A DNA stretch of 64,000 bases from JAJEAD01 sp965221555 (lineage in GTDB: Bacteria; Pseudomonadota; Gammaproteobacteria; HK1): positions 434,001-498,000 of the forward strand of contig OZ244895.1 in NCBI GenBank assembly GCA_965221555.1. Reading direction: 5' to 3'. The position numbers and the translations under genes are program-made. Below the pieces are notes generated by a model. That model did no database searches. It was given only the letters and a program-made list of their open reading frames with translations, and was not told where the DNA came from. The first letter of the stretch is position 1. The number at the start of each line of letters is the position of its first letter. Positions 27,584 through 36,404 of this stretch are shown here, one piece after another.

Positions 27584-28681
27584 ATGCCGGAACCGGAGAT
27601 CCTCGTCCAGTTCAAGGACGTCCAGAAGAGCTACGACGGCGAGACGCTCGTCGTCAAGTCGTTCAATCTGGACATCTACCGGGGCGAGTTCCTGACCATG
27701 CTCGGACCCTCGGGCTCGGGCAAGACCACCTGCCTGATGATGCTCGCCGGCTTCGAGGCGACCACCCACGGCGACATCATTCTGGAAGGGCGCTCCATCA
27801 ACAATCTGCCCCCGCACCGTCGCGACATCGGCATGGTGTTCCAGAACTACGCCCTGTTCCCGCACATGACGGTGTTCGAGAACATCGCCTACCCCCTGGA
27901 GATGCGCAAGACCGCCAAGGACGAGATCTCGCGGCGGGTGGCCGGCGCGCTCGACATGGTGCAACTTGGCGGCTTCGGCCACCGGCGCCCCGGGCAGCTC
28001 TCGGGCGGCCAGCAGCAGCGGGTGGCGGTGGCGCGCGCGCTCGTCTTCGAACCCAAGATCGTACTCATGGACGAACCGCTCGGGGCGCTGGACCGCCAGC
28101 TCCGCGAGCAGATGCAGTACGAGATCCGCCACATCCACGAGAGCGTGGGCGTCACCGTGGTCTATGTCACCCACGATCAGGGCGAAGCCCTCACCATGTC
28201 GAACCGCATCGCGGTCTTCAACGACGGGGTGGTGCAGCAGCTCGCCTCTCCGAACGAGCTCTACCAGGAGCCGGGCAATGCCTTCGTCGCCCAGTTCATC
28301 GGTGAGAACAATGCGCTCGCCGGCAAGGTGATCGATCAGGATGGCGAAGGCTGCACGGTGGAGGCCGATGGCGGCCACGTCGTGCGGGCGGCGGCCATCA
28401 ACATCGACGGCGTCGGCTCCCGGACCACGATATCGCTGCGCCCCGAGCGGGTGCTCATCAACCCCCCCGAGGGGTCGGTGCCCAATCTCTTCGACGGCCG
28501 CGTGGAGGAGCTCATCTTCCACGGCGATCACCTGCGTACCCGATTGCGGGTATGCGGCCGTGACGACTTCATCGTGAAGGTGCCCAACAGCGCCGGCCAC
28601 GTCGAAATCCGCACCGGCGACGTGGTCAAGGTCGGCTGGCAGAGCGCGGACGCGCGGGCTCTCGACGCCCCGGGAGGCTGA
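27584..28681 (+). CDS. potA: Polyamine ABC transporter ATPase
   Basis: A 365-residue ATPase. Walker A is LGPSGSGKTTCLMM, the Q-loop is GMVFQNYALFPHMTV, the signature is LSGGQQQRVAVARAL, Walker B is IVLMDEPLGALD and the switch His is in YVTHDQGEALT. The C-terminal TOBE domain (about 285-360) includes TISLRPERVLI. It energises uptake of the polyamine-like ligand with PotB and PotC. It ends 4 bp before the GTG of potB, showing tight coupling. Confidence 0.92.
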   Translation: MPEPEILVQFKDVQKSYDGETLVVKSFNLDIYRGEFLTMLGPSGSGKTTCLMMLAGFEATTHGDIILEGRSINNLPPHRRDIGMVFQNYALFPHMTVFENIAYPLEMRKTAKDEISRRVAGALDMVQLGGFGHRRPGQLSGGQQQRVAVARALVFEPKIVLMDEPLGALDRQLREQMQYEIRHIHESVGVTVVYVTHDQGEALTMSNRIAVFNDGVVQQLASPNELYQEPGNAFVAQFIGENNALAGKVIDQDGEGCTVEADGGHVVRAAAINIDGVGSRTTISLRPERVLINPPEGSVPNLFDGRVEELIFHGDHLRTRLRVCGRDDFIVKVPNSAGHVEIRTGDVVKVGWQSADARALDAPGG

Positions 28682-28685
28682 GACC

Positions 28686-29963
28686 GTGGCGGTCACCGCC
28701 ATCGACGCCGCTGCGCCCATCACCACCGCGGACGGGGTGCCGCTCAAGGTCAGCCTCGCGCGCACCGAGCGGCGCAAGACCCTCACCGCCTTCCTGCTGG
28801 TCGCGCCGCTGCTCACATTCATCCTCATCACCTTCGTCTTCCCCATCGGCGACATGCTCCTTCGCAGCGTGCAGAACCCGGTGGTGGCGGAGCTGCTGCC
28901 CCGCACCATGGAGGCGCTGAAGAGCTGGGACCCGGCGAGCGGGGAAGTGCCGCCCGAAGCGGTCTTCGTGGCGGCGAGCGAGGAGTTCGCCGCCCGCCAC
29001 GAGGAGAAGCTGATCGGCAAGATCTCGGGGCGCATCAACTACGACCTCTCCGGCGCCAAGAGCATGATCAAGAAGACGGCGCGCAAGTTCGCGAGTGGTC
29101 AGACGAGCGGCGCCACCGCCCGTGAGGCATTCGTCGACATCGACAAGAGATGGGGAAAGGTCAAGACCTGGGCGATCATCAAGCAGGCGGGAAGGAACCC
29201 CACGCCCGCCTATTACGTGAACGCGGTCGACCGGACCTACGACGAAGCGGGCGACATCGTGCCACAGCCCGAGAATCGGCAGATCTACGTGAAGCTCTTC
29301 CTGCGCACGCTGTGGGTGAGCCTCGCCATCACCGGGGCCTGCCTGCTGCTCGCCTACCCGGTCTCCTACATTCTTTCCATCGTGCCCACCCGCATCAGCA
29401 ACCTGCTGATCATCATGGTGCTGCTGCCCTTCTGGACCTCCCTGCTCGTGCGCACCACTTCGTGGATCGTGCTGCTGCAGTCGCAAGGGGTGATCAACGA
29501 TCTGCTGGTGTGGATCGGAGCGATCGACGACGAGGGCCGCCTCTCACTGGTCTACAACATGACCGGCACCATCGTCGCAATGGTCCAGATCCTGCTGCCC
29601 TTCATGATCTTGCCGCTGTTCAGCGTCATGAAGACCATCTCCCCCTACCACATCCGGGCCGCGAAATCGCTCGGCGCCTCGCCCGCCAAGGCGTTCTGGA
29701 CCGTGTACTTCCCGCAGACCCTGCCCGGCATCGGCGCGGGATCCCTGCTCGTGTTCATCCTCTCGGTCGGCTACTACATCACGCCCGCGCTCGTTGGCGG
29801 GCGCACCGGCCAGCTCATCAGCAACATGATCGCCTACCACATGCAGAAGTCGCTCAACTGGGGCCTCGCCGCCGCCCTCGGCGCGATCCTGCTCGGGGGC
29901 ATCCTCGCGCTCTACTGGCTCTACAACCGTCTTGTCGGCATAGACAAGATGAAGCTCGGATAG
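28686..29963 (+). CDS. potB: Polyamine ABC transporter permease with large extracytoplasmic insertion
   Basis: A 425-residue BPD-type permease, about 140 residues longer than usual PotB. The first membrane segment (about 36-58, FLLVAPLLTFILITFVFP) is followed by a charged soluble segment to about residue 205 (EEFAARHEEKLIGKISGRIN and on), then the normal five-segment core from FLRTLWVSLAITG. The coupling loop AAKSLGASPAKAFWTVYFP has the EAA-like pattern. It starts at GTG. The extra periplasmic domain may contact the binding protein. Confidence 0.88.
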   Translation: MAVTAIDAAAPITTADGVPLKVSLARTERRKTLTAFLLVAPLLTFILITFVFPIGDMLLRSVQNPVVAELLPRTMEALKSWDPASGEVPPEAVFVAASEEFAARHEEKLIGKISGRINYDLSGAKSMIKKTARKFASGQTSGATAREAFVDIDKRWGKVKTWAIIKQAGRNPTPAYYVNAVDRTYDEAGDIVPQPENRQIYVKLFLRTLWVSLAITGACLLLAYPVSYILSIVPTRISNLLIIMVLLPFWTSLLVRTTSWIVLLQSQGVINDLLVWIGAIDDEGRLSLVYNMTGTIVAMVQILLPFMILPLFSVMKTISPYHIRAAKSLGASPAKAFWTVYFPQTLPGIGAGSLLVFILSVGYYITPALVGGRTGQLISNMIAYHMQKSLNWGLAAALGAILLGGILALYWLYNRLVGIDKMKLG

Positions 29964-29978
29964 CGATCGGAGCAACGA

Positions 29979-30830
29979 GTGGCCCTTCCCGCCTACGCGA
30001 CTCCCGTGGACCACATGGTGCACTACGGCGTGCGGACCGCGGCCGGCCTCGTGTTCGCGTTCCTCATGCTGCCGATCCTCGTGATCGTGCCCCTGTCCTT
30101 CAATGCACTGCCCTACTTCACCTTCAACGAGGAGATGCTGAAGCTCAGTCCGGACGCGTACTCCCTGCGCTGGTACCAGGACATGTTCGCCAACGAGCAG
30201 TGGATCCACTCGATCAAGAACAGCTTCGTCATCGGAATCGCCGCCACTCTCCTCGCCACCCTTCTCGGCACCCTGGCCGCGCTGGGCCTGAGCCGCCCGC
30301 ACATGCCGTGGCGGATCCCGATCATGAGCCTGCTCATCTCGCCCATGATCGTGCCGATCATCATCACCGCCGCCGGGATGTTCTTCTTCTACTCGAGCGT
30401 GGGACTCGCCCAGACCACGACCGGCATCATTCTCGCTCACACCGCGCTCGGAACGCCCTTCGTGGTCATCACCGTCACCGCAACCCTGTTCGGGTTCGAC
30501 ACGACCCTGATGAGAGCTTCCGCGAACCTGGGTGCGACTCCGGTTCAGACCTTCTTTCGGGTGGTGGTGCCGATGATCCTGCCCGGCGTCATCTCCGGAG
30601 GGCTCTTCGCCTTCGTCATCTCCTTCGACGAAGTGGTGTGCGTGATCTTCCTCGCCGGTTTCGAGCAGCGCACCATTCCGCGCCAGATGTGGGCGGGAAT
30701 CCGCGAGCAGATAAGCCCCACCATTCTCGCGGTGGCGACCCTCCTCATCGTGTTCTCGGTGTGCCTGATGATCGTGCTGGAGATGCTGCGGCGGCGAAAC
30801 GAACGCCTTCGGGGCATCCGCCCGACCTGA
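29979..30830 (+). CDS. potC: Polyamine ABC transporter permease
   Basis: A 283-residue second permease with six membrane segments, including FAFLMLPILVIVPLSFNALP and ISLMIVPIIIT-like segments. The EAA loop is RASANLGATPVQTFFRVVVP. It starts at a GTG 15 bp after potB and is the last gene of the operon; a strong hairpin terminator follows about 55 bp downstream. It forms the heterodimeric channel with PotB. Confidence 0.9.
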   Translation: MALPAYATPVDHMVHYGVRTAAGLVFAFLMLPILVIVPLSFNALPYFTFNEEMLKLSPDAYSLRWYQDMFANEQWIHSIKNSFVIGIAATLLATLLGTLAALGLSRPHMPWRIPIMSLLISPMIVPIIITAAGMFFFYSSVGLAQTTTGIILAHTALGTPFVVITVTATLFGFDTTLMRASANLGATPVQTFFRVVVPMILPGVISGGLFAFVISFDEVVCVIFLAGFEQRTIPRQMWAGIREQISPTILAVATLLIVFSVCLMIVLEMLRRRNERLRGIRPT

Positions 30831-30885
30831 CACCTTGCGCGGGTTCGACGGACCGTTCCGGTTCGTTGTCCAGGACCTCCGGAAA

Positions 30886-30916
30886 CGAAAAGCCCGGCGC
30901 GGGGCCGGGCTTTTCG
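30886..30916. terminator. Bidirectional terminator between potC and groEL
   Basis: A perfect 13-bp stem, CGAAAAGCCCGGC with GCCGGGCTTTTCG, around a 5-base loop. The flanking A and T tracts are inside the stem, so it can end both the rightward potDABC transcript and the leftward groESL transcript. Confidence 0.88.
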
Positions 30917-30938
30917 AGGGGGATGAGACCGGGAAGGT

Positions 30939-32576
<1,638 letters not shown>

Positions 32577-32613
32577 TTTCTGATTTCTCCAGTTGGATGA
32601 TGAGCGGTGGCCG

Positions 32614-32916
32614 TTACTCGACGACCGCCATGATGTCTTCTTCGCGCATCACGAGCAGGTCATCGCCTTCGACCTTGACCTCGGTGCCGGAATACTTGCC
32701 AAAGAGGATCTTGTCTCCGACCTTGACGTCGGGCGCGCGCACTTCGCCACTGTCGAGGATCTTGCCGTTACCGACGGCGAGAACCTTTCCCTGGATGGGC
32801 TTCTCGGTGGCGGTGTCGGGAATGACGATGCCGCCGGGGGAAGTCCGCTCCTCCTCCTCGCGCTGCACGATGACCCGATCGTGCAGGGGACGCAGCTTGA
32901 GCTTGGCTTTTGCCAT
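32614..32916 (-). CDS. groES: 10-kDa co-chaperonin GroES
   Basis: A 100-residue Hsp10, slightly longer at the N-terminus (MAKAKLKLRPLHDRVIVQR) than the common 95-97 residues. The mobile loop region EEERTSPGGIVIPDTA and KVGDKILFGKYSGTEVK are typical. It caps the GroEL ring. First gene of the groESL operon, with a promoter and CIRCE operator 70-110 bp upstream. Confidence 0.98.
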   Translation of the reverse strand: MAKAKLKLRPLHDRVIVQREEEERTSPGGIVIPDTATEKPIQGKVLAVGNGKILDSGEVRAPDVKVGDKILFGKYSGTEVKVEGDDLLVMREEDIMAVVE

Positions 32917-32986
32917 GGGATTGTGTCTCCTGAATTCAGTGATAGAGGCCCTGGGGGACTCGGGATCTTCCGTCCACCCCCGTTTT

Positions 32987-33013
32987 TTGGCACTCGCGAA
33001 TATAGAGTGCTAA
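32987..33013 (-). promoter_or_regulatory. CIRCE operator (HrcA site) for groESL
   Basis: TTGGCACTC, nine bases, then GAGTGCTAA. This matches the CIRCE consensus TTAGCACTC-N9-GAGTGCTAA with one mismatch (G for A). HrcA bound here would repress groESL at normal temperature. Confidence 0.92.
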
Positions 33014-33026
33014 CAAGAAAATTCAA
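32999..33026 (-). promoter_or_regulatory. Sigma-70-type promoter of groESL overlapping CIRCE
   Basis: On the minus strand TTGAAT (-35) and TATATT (-10) are separated by 16 bp. The -10 and spacer lie within the CIRCE palindrome, so HrcA would block RNA polymerase directly. The start of transcription would fall about 75 bp upstream of groES. Confidence 0.75.
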
Positions 33027-33196
33027 GGCTCCCGCGGGAAGAAATCGCCAACCCGTGGAGAGCCCGTCTCGCGGCGGCCTCGCTCCATCCACCCTGTTGC
33101 CTCGATCCGCGAAACGCGCACGCGCAGACTGCGGCAGGGGCAAGGCGGGTTTCGTATACTCGGAGCGGCAACACGAGTTGGTCAAGGATCCCGGCT

Positions 33197-33955
33197 TTGG
33201 TCTCGGGGAAAGGGAGAACCTCTTCTGCCGCACTCTGGCCGGTCGCCCGCCGGTTGCGCCGTCAGGTGGCGGGACTCTCCTTCTCGCCTCCCGTCACCCA
33301 TGTCTACAACCCCCTGGACTACGCGTGGCGCACCCACCGCGCCTATCTCGATCGCTACGGCGGCCTGGGGGCGAAGGTCCTTCTGCTCGGCATGAACCCC
33401 GGGCCCTTCGGCATGTCCCAGACTGGCGTCCCCTTCGGCGACGTGGAGATGGCCCGAGGCTGGCTCGGCCTCGAGACTCCCGTGCGGCGACCGCCGGCCG
33501 AACATCCGAAGCGCCCGGTCCTGGGTTTCGCCTGTCCTCGAAGCGAAGTGAGCGGCACCCGTCTGTGGGGCTGGGCGCGCGACGCCTTCGCAACGCCGGA
33601 GCACTTCTTCTCGACCTTCTTCGTGTGGAACTACTGTCCGCTTGCGTTCATGGAGGCGAGTGGTCGGAACCGCACCCCCGACAAGTTGCCGCCCGGGGAG
33701 CGCCGGCCTCTCTACGAAGCCTGCGACGATGCCCTGCGCGACGTGGCCGCACGCCTTCGGCCCACCCACGTCATCGGCATCGGCCGCTTCGGCGGCGAGC
33801 GGGCGCAGGCCGCACTGGCGGACTCCGGGATCCGGGTGGGGTGGGCGCCCCATCCGAGTCCGGCGAGTCCGGCCGCCAACCGCGGGTGGAGGGAGCACTT
33901 CGCGGCCGCCCTGCGGCGTCAGGGCGTGCGCGCGCAAGCTCCGCGCACCGGGTAG
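33197..33955 (+). CDS. SMUG-type uracil-DNA glycosylase
   Basis: A protein of up to 252 residues from the uracil-DNA glycosylase superfamily. The active-site motif LLGMNPGPFGMSQTGVPFG and the later HPSPASPAANRGW are those of SMUG1-like (family 3) enzymes, which cut uracil and oxidised pyrimidines from DNA. VWNYCPLAFM is also characteristic. The start is uncertain: the listed TTG has no ribosome-binding site, and a start nearer THVYNPLDYAW is possible. It diverges from groESL. Confidence 0.87.
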   Translation: MVSGKGRTSSAALWPVARRLRRQVAGLSFSPPVTHVYNPLDYAWRTHRAYLDRYGGLGAKVLLLGMNPGPFGMSQTGVPFGDVEMARGWLGLETPVRRPPAEHPKRPVLGFACPRSEVSGTRLWGWARDAFATPEHFFSTFFVWNYCPLAFMEASGRNRTPDKLPPGERRPLYEACDDALRDVAARLRPTHVIGIGRFGGERAQAALADSGIRVGWAPHPSPASPAANRGWREHFAAALRRQGVRAQAPRTG

Positions 33956-34118
33956 CGCGCAGAAGACCACCACCCGCGGACATGGCCCGTACTTCGCCCT
34001 TTCCCGGTCCGAAAGCCCGTGGCGAAACGCCACCGCTGCGGGAAAGCGGCCGCGACAGCAGGGCCGGAGGTGGCACTTTTTACCGCTCGCGCCCGAAGCG
34101 GCGCCGATCCCGCGGACC

Positions 34119-34439
34119 ATGAGCGACTTCGTCCGACATCTGCTCGATCAGTTGCGAGACTTCGAGGGCGTGAACGCGCGGCGCATGTTCAGCGGGACCG
34201 GACTCTTTCGTAACGGGTTGATGTTCGGACTCGTCCACGCCGACACCCTCTACTTCAAGGTCGACGAGGAGAACCGACCCGACTACGAGGCGCGCGGGCT
34301 GCCGCCATTTCGCTACGAACGCAAGGGAAAGACGGTTGCGCTCGGCTATCGCCAGGCTCCGGAGGAGGCTCTGGAGGACGAGGCGATGCTCGTCGACTGG
34401 TCACGCCGGGCCTTCGAGGCGGCGCTCCGGAACCGATAG
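34119..34439 (+). CDS. TfoX N-terminal domain protein
   Basis: A 106-residue protein matching the stand-alone TfoX/Sxy N-terminal domain: VNARRMFSGTGLFRNGLMFGL, LYFKVDEENRPDYEA and RYERKGKTVALGYRQAPEEA. The full TfoX protein controls competence, but single-domain versions are common and their role is unknown. It ends 15 bp before the CoA-transferase gene and may be co-transcribed with it. Confidence 0.85.
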   Translation: MSDFVRHLLDQLRDFEGVNARRMFSGTGLFRNGLMFGLVHADTLYFKVDEENRPDYEARGLPPFRYERKGKTVALGYRQAPEEALEDEAMLVDWSRRAFEAALRNR

Positions 34440-34454
34440 GGGAGGCTGGCTGGC

Positions 34455-35669
34455 ATGTACCGGATGCTCGAAGGCATGCGCGTGGTCGAGGGCTCGGCCT
34501 TCGTCGCGGCGCCGCTCGGCGGAATGACGCTGGCTCAGCTTGGCGCCGACGTCATCCGCTTCGATCCGATCGGCGGGGGCATCGACGCCCGGCGCTGGCC
34601 GCTCACCCGGGAGGGCCGCAGCCTCTACTGGGCCGGACTCAACAAGGGCAAGCGCTCCATCGCGGTGGATCTGGGCAAGCCCGAGGGACGCGAGCTGGTG
34701 GCCGCGCTCGTCACCGCGCCGCGGGAGGACGGCGGAATCCTCCTGACCAACCTGCCGCTGCGCGGACCGCTCGCCTACGAGCGCCTGCGCGCGACGCGCG
34801 ACGACACCATCGTGCTCGCCATCAAGGGGCACTACGACGGCGGCACCGCCCTCGACTACACCGTCAACTGCGCGGTCGGCATCCCTTACGCCACCGGAAA
34901 CGCGACCCGCGACGCACCCGTCAACCACATGCTGCCGGCCTGGGACATCGCGACCGGCCTCTGCGCATCGACGGGACTGCTCGCGGCGGAGCGCCACCGG
35001 CGCCACACGGGTGAGGGTCAGCTCGTCTCCCTGGCGTTGTCGGACGTCGCCTACGCCGTGGTCGGCAACCTCGGACACATCGCGGAGGCCGAGATCAACC
35101 GCACGGAGCGCGCCGCCGGCGGCAACCACCTCTACGGCGCTTACGGACGGGACTTCGCGACCCGCGACGGGCGCCGCGTCATGGTGGTCGCGATAACCCG
35201 CCGCCAGTGGCGGAGCCTGTGCGAGGCAACGCGGATGGCGGAAGCGATCGCCACGCTGGAACGCGAACTCGACGCCGATCTCGACGATGAGGGCGCGCGA
35301 TTCGAGGCCCGCGAGCGCATCGACCCCCTGGTCGAGAGCTGGGTCGCCGCCCACCCCCTCGACGAGGTGGGCAGAGTCTTCGACGCGGCGGGCGTGTGCT
35401 GGGGACCCTACCGGAGCTTCACCGAGATGGTGGAGGAGGACCCGCGCTGCTCGAGCGCCAATCCCCTGTTCGAGCGCGTGGAGCAGCCGGGCATCGGAGA
35501 ATATCTGATGCCGGGTTCGCCGCTTGAACTCGGCGCCTTCGAACGTGAGCCGGTCCGGCCCGCACCGGCACTCGGCGCCCACACCGACGAAGTGCTCGCC
35601 GAGGTCCTGGGCCTCGGGAGCGCGGAAATCGCGTGCCTGCACGATCGCGGGATCGTGGCCGGCGCGTGA
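34455..35669 (+). CDS. Class III CoA-transferase (CaiB/BaiF family)
   Basis: A 404-residue family III CoA-transferase. The N-terminus RVVEGSAFVAAPLGGMTLAQ and GADVIRFDPIGGGIDARRWP, and the catalytic Asp in the block MLPAWDIATGLCAS, fit the family. The sequence context (FDPIGGGIDARRWPLT; GLNKGKRSIAVDL) reminds me of 2-methylfumaryl-CoA isomerase (Mct) of the 3-hydroxypropionate route, but that needs a tree. It may belong with the acyl-CoA synthetase and enoyl-CoA hydratase that follow on the opposite strand. Confidence 0.85.
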   Translation: MYRMLEGMRVVEGSAFVAAPLGGMTLAQLGADVIRFDPIGGGIDARRWPLTREGRSLYWAGLNKGKRSIAVDLGKPEGRELVAALVTAPREDGGILLTNLPLRGPLAYERLRATRDDTIVLAIKGHYDGGTALDYTVNCAVGIPYATGNATRDAPVNHMLPAWDIATGLCASTGLLAAERHRRHTGEGQLVSLALSDVAYAVVGNLGHIAEAEINRTERAAGGNHLYGAYGRDFATRDGRRVMVVAITRRQWRSLCEATRMAEAIATLERELDADLDDEGARFEARERIDPLVESWVAAHPLDEVGRVFDAAGVCWGPYRSFTEMVEEDPRCSSANPLFERVEQPGIGEYLMPGSPLELGAFEREPVRPAPALGAHTDEVLAEVLGLGSAEIACLHDRGIVAGA

Positions 35670-35680
35670 GGTAAGCCTTC

Positions 35681-35755
35681 ATGGACTACGGAGAACGCAT
35701 CCCGCACGGGCTCCGCGCCTACACCCTGTCGGCCGGTGACGACATGTGTGATTGA
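35681..35755 (+). CDS. Possible 24-residue peptide or gene remnant
   Basis: ATG to TGA, 25 codons, 11 bp after the CoA-transferase stop and preceded by GAGG. The peptide MDYGERIPHGLRAYTLSAGD looks like the beginning of an ordinary protein rather than a shadow frame, but stops abruptly. It may be the 5' remnant of a deleted downstream gene, or a chance frame. Confidence 0.3.
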   Translation: MDYGERIPHGLRAYTLSAGDDMCD

Positions 35756-35821
35756 ATCAATCGACACGATGATGAGACGGGGAGCCATGGCCCCTGGCGT
35801 GGGGGGTGGTATTCTGAACCC

Positions 35822-36349
35822 GTGATGACGCCCGAACTCATCAGCATCTTCGCGGTAGGCATCGCGCTCGCCGGCCTGATATTGAACGGTCAGCGCCGAG
35901 CCGATGCGCGCTTCGAGCGCATCGAGAAACGCCTGTCCGCACTGGAAACCCAGCAGGCGGCGCTGCGAATCGAACTGATTGAGCGCATGGATGGGATTCG
36001 CGCTGTACTCATGGAGCGCATGGACGGCATTCGTGCTGAACTGATCGAGCGCATGGACGGGCACCGCGCCGAACTCATCAAGCGCATGGACGGGATTCGC
36101 GCTGAACTGATCGAGCGCATGGACGGGTACCGCGCCGAACTCATCGAACGCATGGACGAGTTTCGTTCCGAACTTATCGAACGCATGGACGAGATCCGAA
36201 CCGAGCTGATGGGGCGCATGGACGGGACCCGCACGGAGCTCATCGATCGAATGACGGCGCTCGAGACCGAGCTCCGGGAGCGCATCGCCAAGCTCGAGGG
36301 ACGCTTCGAGGGCTTGCGCGAAGCACTCGTCTCCCGTCGGATCGCCTGA
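35822..36349 (+). CDS. Membrane-anchored coiled coil of 11-residue repeats
   Basis: A 175-residue protein: a single membrane segment at about 5-23 (ELISIFAVGIALAGLILNG), a short heptad-type coiled coil, then ten tandem 11-residue units (residues 51-160) with the pattern ELIERMDGIRA, ending in a more normal coiled coil (ELRERIAKLEGRF). Eleven-residue periodicity predicts a nearly straight or right-handed coiled coil. It starts at GTG or the ATG just after. I do not recognise a named family. It could be a spacer or scaffold anchored in the membrane. Confidence 0.75.
   Translation: MMTPELISIFAVGIALAGLILNGQRRADARFERIEKRLSALETQQAALRIELIERMDGIRAVLMERMDGIRAELIERMDGHRAELIKRMDGIRAELIERMDGYRAELIERMDEFRSELIERMDEIRTELMGRMDGTRTELIDRMTALETELRERIAKLEGRFEGLREALVSRRIA
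35972..36301 (+). repeat. Tandem 33-bp repeat, ten units, within the coiled-coil gene
   Basis: The unit is close to GAACTGATCGAGCGCATGGA followed by CGGGATTCGCGCT. The first seven or so units are very similar at DNA level and the last three are diverged, which indicates growth by in-frame duplication. Copy number may vary between strains. Confidence 0.85.
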
Positions 36350-36404
36350 GGACATCCGAGGCTCGAAGCGCGCACGGGTTCGCGACGGGCGGCTCCTCGC
36401 GCAG

